This document shows positions 28,021 to 37,000 of a stretch of DNA of 64,000 nt, piece by piece. The position numbers and the translations under genes were made by a program. Positions within the stretch are counted from its first letter, which is position 1, and each line of letters opens with the position of its first letter. The notes under the pieces are model-generated. The model did no database searches. It was not told where the DNA came from and saw only the letters and a list, made by a program, of their open reading frames with translations. This stretch comes from Marinitoga piezophila KA3 (lineage in GTDB: Bacteria; Thermotogota; Thermotogae; Petrotogales; Petrotogaceae). Location: NCBI RefSeq assembly GCF_000255135.1, contig NC_016751.1, positions 744,001-808,000 of the forward strand. The letters run 5' to 3'.

Positions 28021-29007
28021 ATGAGCAAAGTGGCAATTATTACAACTGGCGGTACTATAGCAATGGTTCACGATCCATTACTTGGCGTGATTCCTTCAGA
28101 TGAAAGAAATAAACACCTAAATGAAATCCCACAACTTAAAGAAATTGCAGAAACAGAGCTAATTGAATTTACCAACATACCAAGTCCTCACATGACTCCA
28201 ACAGTAATGTTTGAATTGTCAAAATTCATAAAAGAAATAATAAAACGTGATGATATTACAGGTGTTGTTATTACACATGGAACAGATACACTTGAAGAAA
28301 CTGCATATTTCTTAGACCTTGTAATGAATGAAGAAAAACCTATAGTTCTAACAGCAGCTATGAGAAACTGGAATGAACCAAGTACAGACGGACCTGCAAA
28401 TTTAATCTCTTCTGTAAGAGTTGCAAAATCAAAAAATGCAAGAAACAAAGGTGTTCTTGTATGTTTAAATGATGAAATACATTCTGCAAGAGAAGTAACA
28501 AAAACATATACAAGCAATGTTGCAACATTTGATTCACCTGGATATGGTCCTTTAGGAATTGTAGATGAAGATGCTGTAATTTTTTATAGGACATCTTTAT
28601 TAAGAATGCATCTTGACACAGAAAGGGTTGAAGAAAAGGTTGCACTTATAAAAACATATACAGGTGATGACGGTTCAATATTAAGGGTATTACCTGAATT
28701 GGGATATAAAGGCGTGGTAATTGAAGGCTTTGGAAGAGGAAATGTCCCACCAAAGGTGGCTGATAATATAGAATGGATAATAAAGGAAAAGAACATCCCT
28801 GTTATTGTTGTATCAAGATGTTTTAAAGGAAGGGTTTTAGGAGTTTATGGCTATCACGGCGGTGGAGCAGATTTGAAAAACAAGGGTGCAATTTTTGGAA
28901 ATGAAGTATCCGGTCAAAAAGCGCGAATAAAATTAACAGTTGCTCTTGGAATTACAGATAACATAGAGGAATTAAGAAAATACTTTGAATTCAATGGAGA
29001 TGATTAA
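28021..29007 (+). CDS. ansA: L-asparaginase
   Basis: This 328-residue enzyme of the bacterial type I/II family hydrolyses asparagine to aspartate and ammonia. Both catalytic threonine motifs are present: ITTGGTIA (Thr12 region) and the THGTDTLEETA motif (about 85-95), as well as LTAAMRNWNEPSTDGPANL. There is no signal peptide, so it is cytoplasmic. AAAGGGGAATTACT precedes the ATG. Confidence 0.93.
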   Translation: MSKVAIITTGGTIAMVHDPLLGVIPSDERNKHLNEIPQLKEIAETELIEFTNIPSPHMTPTVMFELSKFIKEIIKRDDITGVVITHGTDTLEETAYFLDLVMNEEKPIVLTAAMRNWNEPSTDGPANLISSVRVAKSKNARNKGVLVCLNDEIHSAREVTKTYTSNVATFDSPGYGPLGIVDEDAVIFYRTSLLRMHLDTERVEEKVALIKTYTGDDGSILRVLPELGYKGVVIEGFGRGNVPPKVADNIEWIIKEKNIPVIVVSRCFKGRVLGVYGYHGGGADLKNKGAIFGNEVSGQKARIKLTVALGITDNIEELRKYFEFNGDD

Positions 29008-29008
29008 C

Positions 29009-30022
29009 ATGAAACTAAGTGCCAATTTAAAAGGGGCTTTATTTTCAGCATTTTACTTTTCTCTGTTTATAAGCATAGCCTTTATTTCAAAAGATGTCTT
29101 TACAATTATTATATTCACCATAGGATTTGTTCTTGCCATAAACCTTATGGCAAAAGCTTTGCACAGGATCAAAGTCCCCATGAAATTGGCAAATATAATT
29201 TCCTTAATCGCTTCATTATTCTTTTTATATTTATTGTTGGTATTATTAATACCAACGGTAACAAGAGAAATAAGCAATTTTATCGTATTTCTAAATGACT
29301 TTTTCCAGAATGCTCAATGGAAAATACTTTTACAAAATCAACCGGAATCCATTGTGAATAATGTAGAAGAATTTATGAATTCACTTCAACCCAAAGCTAT
29401 AGAAATGCTATCGAGATTTATAGAAGTTATTCCAACATACGGTCAAAAAGCGTTTACATTCCTGTTCTTTTTAACCATTGGAACCATTTATTTCACTTTC
29501 TACTTTGAATCATTTAAAGCAAAATTGCAATATCTTTATCCAAAATCATTAAGAGACACAGCCAGTAAATTTTACAATGAAACCTTTAATCAAATTGAAC
29601 ACTACGTTGTTGCTACTTTATTAGCATCGGCTTTTGTTGGAATATCTGCATTTTTTGCAATGTCTATACTTGGAATAAAATATCAATTACTTTTAAGTTT
29701 CTGGGCAGCAGTAACAAATTTTATTCCTGTTATTGGGGTTATTCTTGAATTTATCCCTATGATTATTGTTGGGGTATCCAGCGGACTTACTACAATGCTA
29801 ATATTTTTACTAACAATGTCCATAATACACGGAATTGCATTTATTATATTTATTAGCATAATGAAAGATTATGGGAGGGTTAATCCTGTTATTACAATAT
29901 TTTCATTATTAATTTTAGGTTCTATAATCAGTTTAACTGGAGCTTTAATTGCAGTTCCAACTGCAATGATAATCCGTGTATTCTGGGATGTTTATATAAA
30001 ACCTGAACTCGAAAGGAGCTAA
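29009..30022 (+). CDS. AI-2E family (PerM/YdiK-type) permease
   Basis: This 337-residue inner-membrane protein has about eight helices. It shows the family layout: two or three N-terminal helices, a middle soluble part (about 95-145), then the conserved helices with FIPVIGVILEFIPMIIVGV and the end GALIAVPTAMIIRVFWDVYIKPE. Family members include transporters of autoinducer-2 and Na+/H+ antiporters, so the substrate is open. ATG 29009 is favoured, directly after the asparaginase stop, with GGAG upstream; a frame from 28985 would overlap ansA. Confidence 0.85.
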   Translation: MKLSANLKGALFSAFYFSLFISIAFISKDVFTIIIFTIGFVLAINLMAKALHRIKVPMKLANIISLIASLFFLYLLLVLLIPTVTREISNFIVFLNDFFQNAQWKILLQNQPESIVNNVEEFMNSLQPKAIEMLSRFIEVIPTYGQKAFTFLFFLTIGTIYFTFYFESFKAKLQYLYPKSLRDTASKFYNETFNQIEHYVVATLLASAFVGISAFFAMSILGIKYQLLLSFWAAVTNFIPVIGVILEFIPMIIVGVSSGLTTMLIFLLTMSIIHGIAFIIFISIMKDYGRVNPVITIFSLLILGSIISLTGALIAVPTAMIIRVFWDVYIKPELERS

Positions 30023-30023
30023 A

Positions 30024-31448
30024 ATGCGGGGGAAATTATTTATTATTATTTATTTATTATTATTTATTATCTTATCCTTTTCAACATCGATTGAGGATAT
30101 AAAAAATCTATCAAAAATGCCTTCTACATTAGATGATGCATGGGCTGAATTTGTAAAATACCTGGCAGAAAATCCAGGTGATCCTTCTATTGGAATTATT
30201 GGAGAAGTAATATCTGCAAAACAGTATTTTTATAACAAATATAAAAATGCTCCTTTTATAGAACCTTTAATTGAAGAGAGGTTTAACAAATTTTGCAGTT
30301 CTCTTGGACTTTATAACTCAACATTCTCGGAAGATGAAACAAATTTGATACTAAAAATATTTCCACAAATTCCATTGGTTGTCAAAAGAACACTGGAAAC
30401 AGGAATTATGGAATCAAACGCATATAAATACCTCTACAAATTAAATGGCCTTGAAAAATATGTAATGCCATTTTCTTATACTGGTTTTTTACAACTTTTT
30501 GTTGATAAATCCATTACATCACCGGTATTTTTGGATAAAGATATGGAAAAATTTGTATCAAAATTTGTACCTCATTCAAAATTACAGGATATAAACAATA
30601 TATTAAATAATTCCACTTATTTTCTCGATGAAAACAATTATCTTGGTGGTTTTAAACTTCTGGATTTCTTAAAAAGAGAAGGTATAATCGATTCAAAAGA
30701 ATTAAAAACTTATTCTTTGCTAAAACAATATTTCGATTTAAAAAAAGAAATAGGGCAATTAGCTTCAAACATATATCTTGTAGATATCGATAAACTAAAA
30801 GATTTTACAATAAACGTACTTGATTTAACCAATAAAGTTATTAATCTCGATATAAAAAAAGAGTCTTTATACACCCTATTAAATGGTGTTATAAAGACTA
30901 TTAGAATACGTATTGAAAGCTCAAATAAAATCATTTTCGATACTGTTCCAGAAAATCTCGATAAATTAATTGACAGTTCTTCTGATCCATTAAAAAGCGA
31001 ATTATTAAAGTTAAAAGAAGTAATTGTTGCAGCATCAGCAAGTAGCAAGGCTAAAAGTCAAAATAATAACACAACAGAATCTACTACATCTCAAAAAGGA
31101 AATGAAAACAAATCAACCGTCGTATCCAAAAACGATAATAATACTAACTCAACAAAAAAGCATAGCTTAATAACTTATATTATTTTAATTGCAATTCTCG
31201 TTATAGTATCAATATTAACAATTCCATATTTCTTCGTATCTCATAAAAGTATAGAATTCTATATGAAATTAAAAATGTTTAAAACAGCTCTAAAACTTGC
31301 TGAAAAGCTCGTCATAAAAAATCCTGATGATTATAAAGCTTATATATTAATGGCACGCATATTGGAAGAATTAAATGAAGTTGATCAGGCAATGATGGCA
31401 TATAAAATGGCTCATAAAAAAAGACAATCTCAAGATTCCTTAAAATGA
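30024..31448 (+). CDS. Predicted membrane-anchored protein with TPR-like tail
   Basis: This 474-residue protein is not recognised as a family. It has a signal peptide or N-terminal anchor (about 1-22) and a helical extracytoplasmic part (about 23-335). A Ser/Thr/Asn/Lys-rich linker (about 338-378), one transmembrane helix (about 384-408) and a short cytoplasmic tail with a TPR-like pair (about 420-465: KTALKLAEKLVIKNPDDYKAY, ILEELNEVDQAMMAYK) follow. It could couple an envelope complex to a cytoplasmic partner. It starts one base after the permease stop and overlaps the convergent gene by 19 bp. Confidence 0.65.
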   Translation: MRGKLFIIIYLLLFIILSFSTSIEDIKNLSKMPSTLDDAWAEFVKYLAENPGDPSIGIIGEVISAKQYFYNKYKNAPFIEPLIEERFNKFCSSLGLYNSTFSEDETNLILKIFPQIPLVVKRTLETGIMESNAYKYLYKLNGLEKYVMPFSYTGFLQLFVDKSITSPVFLDKDMEKFVSKFVPHSKLQDINNILNNSTYFLDENNYLGGFKLLDFLKREGIIDSKELKTYSLLKQYFDLKKEIGQLASNIYLVDIDKLKDFTINVLDLTNKVINLDIKKESLYTLLNGVIKTIRIRIESSNKIIFDTVPENLDKLIDSSSDPLKSELLKLKEVIVAASASSKAKSQNNNTTESTTSQKGNENKSTVVSKNDNNTNSTKKHSLITYIILIAILVIVSILTIPYFFVSHKSIEFYMKLKMFKTALKLAEKLVIKNPDDYKAYILMARILEELNEVDQAMMAYKMAHKKRQSQDSLK

Positions 31449-31972
31449 GCATCTAAAAATAAATGAACAAAAAATCCAAATACTAAAGCTGTAGAAATAT
31501 ATACACTTTCAATATCTATGCTATAATAATTTTTGGTTATTAATGCATAAAGTATTATTCCCAAAAATATTCCGGTTATGGGGCTATGCCATTTCCCACG
31601 ATGCTTTGTTATTTTATTAAACAAAATACCCATAATTCCGCCTGCTAAAATTCCCAGAATAATATATATTGTCTTCAGAACATATAATCTCATATGTAAA
31701 AAAGAGAGAAAATCATAATAATATGAGATCTTAAAAACAATTTGTATTCCTATGCCTACGAGTAAAATTCTAAAAAATTTATTTATCAAAGAAAAATTAT
31801 GATCCACATCAGGAAGATCGCTCCCTAAAACAAAAATAAAAAATCCTGATAAAATAACCTTTAATGAAGAAATAAAATCAATACTAAAAAAATCAGCAAT
31901 TAAAGAAAAAAGCAAGAAATATAGAGGATATAATATTATTCCTGTAATAACATGCGTTCTAAAATTTGGCAA
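31430..31972 (-). CDS. YdjM-family membrane-bound metal-dependent hydrolase
   Basis: This 180-residue protein has about five hydrophobic segments. The family metal motifs are all seen: THVITG near the start, GSDLPDVDH (about 50-58), HRGKWHS (about 124-130) and HLFLDAH near the end. The family (LexA-binding, inner-membrane-associated hydrolase) has poorly known substrates, possibly lipids. It is convergent with the preceding gene, sharing 19 bp. Confidence 0.85.
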   Translation of the reverse strand: MPNFRTHVITGIILYPLYFLLFSLIADFFSIDFISSLKVILSGFFIFVLGSDLPDVDHNFSLINKFFRILLVGIGIQIVFKISYYYDFLSFLHMRLYVLKTIYIILGILAGGIMGILFNKITKHRGKWHSPITGIFLGIILYALITKNYYSIDIESVYISTALVFGFFVHLFLDAHFKES

Positions 31973-32004
31973 TATAAAAACTCCTTTCTATGGTGGTGAT
32001 TAAA

Positions 32005-32679
32005 ATGAATATTTTAGGAATAGATGCTTCAAACAAAGGAATAATTATAGCATTAAAAAAAGACAACAAAATTTTTGTGAAAGAATCATATGAAAAAAAT
32101 TCCGGTACATATATTATAACCCTGATAAATGAAATTTTAAAAGAAAATAATTTGACAATAGATGATATAAATCTTTACGGATGCACAATAGGACCGGGTT
32201 CATTTACCGGAATACGAATCGCAATTGCCGCTATCCAGGGATTATTATTTAATAGAAACAAAAAAGTGGTGCCAATTATTTCAACTGAAATTTTATTCAA
32301 AAGCTCTTCTCATTTAACTCACCAAAAAATCGCCATATTAAAAAGAGCTCGTGTTGACGCTGCTTATATACATATTTTTAATAACGGTATCTCAGAATTT
32401 GGTCCTGAATTAGTTGAAATTTCAAAAATCCCTGAAATAACCGATGGTGCAATTCTTTTAGGTGAAGAAGCTGAATATTTCAAAGAAAAATTAAAATTGC
32501 CAAATATCTTAGAATATGCTAAATATAATCCTGAAAGCCTTATTGAACAAATAATTGAAAACAATGAAAAATCTGTTTCCCCTTCAGAACTAAAGGTTTT
32601 ATACTTACAAAAACCCTTAGCTGTTGAAAACTTTGAAAAGAAACATAATATTTCCATAGATAATGAAATATATAATTAG
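32005..32679 (+). CDS. tsaB: tRNA threonylcarbamoyladenosine biosynthesis protein TsaB
   Basis: This 224-residue non-catalytic ASKHA-fold partner works with TsaD and TsaE in making t6A37 in tRNA. Characteristic motifs are ILGIDASNKG at the start and GCTIGPGSFTGIRIAIAAIQGL at about 58-79. Start 32005 follows GGTGGTGATTAAA; the frame from 31990 begins on that site. The stop codon lies inside a long terminator stem. Confidence 0.93.
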   Translation: MNILGIDASNKGIIIALKKDNKIFVKESYEKNSGTYIITLINEILKENNLTIDDINLYGCTIGPGSFTGIRIAIAAIQGLLFNRNKKVVPIISTEILFKSSSHLTHQKIAILKRARVDAAYIHIFNNGISEFGPELVEISKIPEITDGAILLGEEAEYFKEKLKLPNILEYAKYNPESLIEQIIENNEKSVSPSELKVLYLQKPLAVENFEKKHNISIDNEIYN

Positions 32680-32710
32680 GTTGTTCATACGAACAACCTA
32701 ATTTTTTTCA
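32674..32710. terminator. Bidirectional terminator overlapping two stop codons
   Basis: A 13-bp perfect stem AATTAGGTTGTTC/GAACAACCTAATT with loop ATAC and a T run. The tsaB stop (TAG) is in the left arm and the stop of the convergent gene is in the right arm. Confidence 0.9.
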
Positions 32711-33978
32711 AGATCTACATCAATTGAAATTGTATTATAAAAATTACAGTAAAAAAATTCCACATCAAACTGAACTTTCTTCTTTAAATTATCCTTTAAA
32801 AAAACCCTAAATCTGTTATTTTTAATATAAACCTTTTTTCCATTATAAAAAACTGATACACTCTCAGGTTGAACACTTTCAGAATTCCAGAAATATATCC
32901 TTGGATTTTTCAATAAAAACTCTGCATAATCGTTATTATAACCAAGAAACTCTATTTCTACAGATGTATTTGATATATTTTTTGGATTATCAATTACTTT
33001 AATTTTTGAACTTCCGGCAATCTCTTTTCCTTCAATCTCAGCGCTATACACAATTGTATATTCACCGGAATTTTTAAATTCATTTAAAAATACTGTATTA
33101 TCAAGATAAGAATATTTTATTTCCCTATAATCTCCCAGTACCTTAAAACTTAAAAAATCTAACTCTGGCATTTCAATTAAATTACCATATTTATCATACA
33201 TTTTTAAAGACTTTATGTGCAAAATTTCAGGAATTTCTGTATATATTATATCCTTATCAAATTCTATTTTTAAACTATATACTCTATCTGGAAAAACTCT
33301 TAAAATTATTTCCTTCATTCTAACTTCTTTATCTTCAGCAAATATATTAATAGTATATTCTCCTGATTTAAATACCGGAGGTATCCATATTTTTAACATT
33401 CCATTCTCATCTGTCTTACCTGAATACACCTTCTCATTATTATTAATACTATAAAATACATGAATCCCTTCAGCTGGAACCGTTTTATTATACGCTTTTA
33501 CATAAAAAGATATCTTTCTTCCAGCAATTACACTTATATTATCCGGAGTATCAATATATGTGAAATTCTCATTTCCAAACTTTATCAAGGAAAATTTCAA
33601 TCCAAAACCAAAGGAAACATTAATTTTATCTTCTTTATAAATATCCGAAAAAAACAATAAATTCTTATATCTTAAATTAATCCCTGTATATACCCCTTTA
33701 TTAAAAATATATCTAAAATAAGGTTCAAGATATACGCTTTTTAATACCATCATACTCCCAACAGTAATTTGAGGATAAAAATTATTATCGTACAAAAATC
33801 CTCCTCCAATATTTAAAGGAATATTACCACCATCAAACCCAATATGCAATAAATGCATATTGGGATTAACAATATCTTTTGAATAAAAAGTGTAATCATA
33901 TTCTGTATAAATATTACTCAATCTTCCAAAAATTACTATTCCTAATATCAAAAATGCCGCAATTGCTATTCTTTTCAT
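32698..33978 (-). CDS. Secreted protein with Ig-like domain, unknown function
   Basis: This 426-residue exported protein has a signal peptide (MKRIAIAAFLILGIVIFG). The first 150 residues alternate like a small outer-membrane or beta-sheet domain (HIGFDGGNIPLNIGGGF, YLEPYFRYIFNKGVY). From about 155 there is a bacterial Ig-like region (VIAGRKISFYVKAYNKTVPAEGI, TDENGMLKIWIPPVFKSGEYTINI) and further beta segments. It is probably an envelope protein. It is 23 bp downstream of the giant FN3 lipoprotein gene on the same strand, so the two are likely co-transcribed. Confidence 0.7.
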   Translation of the reverse strand: MKRIAIAAFLILGIVIFGRLSNIYTEYDYTFYSKDIVNPNMHLLHIGFDGGNIPLNIGGGFLYDNNFYPQITVGSMMVLKSVYLEPYFRYIFNKGVYTGINLRYKNLLFFSDIYKEDKINVSFGFGLKFSLIKFGNENFTYIDTPDNISVIAGRKISFYVKAYNKTVPAEGIHVFYSINNNEKVYSGKTDENGMLKIWIPPVFKSGEYTINIFAEDKEVRMKEIILRVFPDRVYSLKIEFDKDIIYTEIPEILHIKSLKMYDKYGNLIEMPELDFLSFKVLGDYREIKYSYLDNTVFLNEFKNSGEYTIVYSAEIEGKEIAGSSKIKVIDNPKNISNTSVEIEFLGYNNDYAEFLLKNPRIYFWNSESVQPESVSVFYNGKKVYIKNNRFRVFLKDNLKKKVQFDVEFFYCNFYNTISIDVDLEKN

Positions 33979-34001
33979 TTTATCCTCCTTATTTTAACTT
34001 T

Positions 34002-37000
34002 TTATTCGGGAGTGCTCCAACCTAACAAATTGGAATCTGTCTTTATAATATATGAATTTCCGTTAGTCTTATCATCAAAAGACTTCGTTTTTCCAAATAT
34101 AATATATCCGTCATCAGAAGATTCTATAATTCCATTAGCCACATCTTCTCCTGTTCTTCCAAAAATAACCTGTTTTTCTATATTCATTGAATCGTCTGTT
34201 TTTAGTACTTCTATATCACCATCTGTTGTATTTAACAATATAACAAAACCATTATTACTCTTTAAAAGATTTCCATTCTCAGAACCATAACTATTTTCTA
34301 TAATTGGACTGTACAACTCATTTCCCCTATAACTTATCTGTTTAAGAACAATATTCGTATCCTTATACCCAAAAATCCAGAAATCTGGATCTGTATCCAC
34401 AATAGATACTATTTTATCCATATCATCAAATTCTTTTTCAAATATTATCTCACTAAACGCATTATCTAACTTTGCTATATATCCTTTGCTGCTTTTACTT
34501 CCAGCTACTATATATCTTTCATTACCATCTTCATCGGTAATTTTAATAACATCATATAATGTTGTATCGCTAATTGTTGTAGCAGCAATAGATATTGAAT
34601 AATCTTCGTTGAATTCCACCAATATAGAGTCAGAATTATATGTTCCTACGATATCTATTTTATTATCAGAATTAATATAAATACTCTGAACTTCTGAAAT
34701 ATCCACAGTTGTGGAATATGGATTAGTTGCTGGCGGATTTGTAGTTCCTGAAAGATCTGATGCAACCTCTTCAAAACTTATTTTATCATTACTATCTTTA
34801 CCAACAACAACTATATGATTTGAAGTATTTTCAAATAACTTACACGGCTCTGATAAATTCACATTATAAGTATCTATACTATTACCATTAGAATCTACTT
34901 TCTTTAATTCATACGAGGAATCTATTTTCTCTAAATAAACGAAATTTCCATCGCTTAATTCAATCATATCAAGTATTTCTTCTACTTTATCTGAATCACC
35001 AGATTCTTTTGTGTATATATTTGTATCAACAGTTGGTGTATTATACTCATATGTACTTTCACTTATATCTCCTTTATCATCTATAGCTCTAACTTTGAAA
35101 CTATAAGTCTTAGCTGGAGTTAATCTTTCCATAAAATATTCAGTATCGCTAATATTATATGCAACTGTGCTATAATCACTTGCTCCCTCTTCCTTTTTCA
35201 ATACATCATATGTTATACTTTGATTTTCAGGATCTCTTGAAGACCATTTTAAATTAAATTCCAGTAAATCTTCATCTATATTTTCGATTTCCGGTGTTAC
35301 TGGAGGACGATTTACCGTAAATTTCAAAATTTCTGATGATGTTTCTCCACCATATTTATCCTTTGCAATTATCTTCCAGTAATATGTCTTTCCGTTTTCA
35401 AGATTAGAATGATTATAATATGCTAAACTTTGATCTGCTAACTTTAATAGAGAATCTATTGCATCACCAAACCATATTTCATATGTCAATTCTCCAGAAA
35501 CAGCATCACTATCACTACATTTCCATTTTAATGTTACATTTTTATTAATTCCAACCTCATTATTCTGAGGACTAAATGCTGTTTTATCAAATTGAGGCAA
35601 TGCATTAGTTTTAAATGAAACAACATTAGATTCAACCTCTGCTCCTTTTGAATCTATTGCCTTAACTTTCCAATAATATGTTTTATTGGAATCAAGATTA
35701 TTAACAACTAACTCATTATTTTCCGTTTCGCCAAAATACTTTAAAGAATTTGAACTTTCGCCGAGATAAATTTTATATGTTAAATCATCATCATCTGGAT
35801 CAAAAGCAGTCCATGTAAATTTGCTACCATTTGTAAAATGATTAACTGTGCTATCAGGATATAATGAATCATTATAAATAACAGGACTTCTTGTAGTTTT
35901 AAATGAAATCTCCTTAGTGGTTTTTGCTGATTTATTGTCCTCTGCTGTAATTACAAATTTATATTCGGTATTCACTTCAAAATCCAGTTTTATATAATTT
36001 AACGTTCCAAGATCTTTTGTATAATAAGGCGTTCCTTCGCCATTCTTATATACCTCAATTTGATATTCAAGCAAATCCCCGTCTGGATCCTCAAAATCCC
36101 AGCTTATTTCAACATCATTAACAGCCTCATTTGTTGAACCATCTGTAATTCCTGTTATACTCTTAAATACAGGAGCATGTGTGGTGGTAAAACTTCTAAT
36201 ATCAGTTTCTGTTACACCATACATTTCATCTTCAAGTTTTAATTTCCAGTAATATTTTTCACCTGGATCTAAATCTTCTGTTATTGTATATTCTCCATTC
36301 ATTGATTGTCTCTCTATCTTCACAGAATTATTGAGATTATTTTCATCTTTTCCATAATAAATATAAACATCAACATACGAAGAATCATTATCTTCAGCTA
36401 TCCACATTATTGTTGGATTCAACTTAACATTATTATCATCCGATCGCGGAGAATAATCCATAACTTTAGGATTAGCATTTATTTTTAAATTAATACTCTT
36501 ACCTTTTAATACCATTCCTTTATCATTAATTGCTTCCACATAAACTGTATATGTTTTTCCATCTTTAAACTCAACAATTGCGCTATTTGATGTTAAATTA
36601 TCTGCTAATATTTCTTTTTCATCTAAATATTCACCCACTATTCTGTATTTAATAGAACCATTATATGGATCGCTACTTGGATTCCATATCAACTTTAATT
36701 TTGATGGATATTTACTTTCATTAAATGTATATTTTTTATCTGGTTCATAATAATCATAAATATCTATAATATCAGGAGAGTTTTCTGGAGCCTGAGCTGT
36801 TATAAATGTTGCTACATCAGAAACTGCTGTAGCAAATTTACTATCCTCAGCCACAACATACCAGGAATATTCTGTATCTGGTTCAAGATCCTTAACCTCT
36901 TCAAGACTATACTCTTTTTCAGTTGTGGTACCTTCCAGAGTGTCATTAAGATACACATAATATAACAAAGAATCACCATCAGGATCAGAAGCATTCCAGC

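Noticed and set aside
36812-36994. Frames inside the FN3 lipoprotein gene (also at 34012, 36306, 37546, 38900)
   Set aside because: They are shadow frames of a long repetitive gene with a clear start, lipobox and domain pattern.
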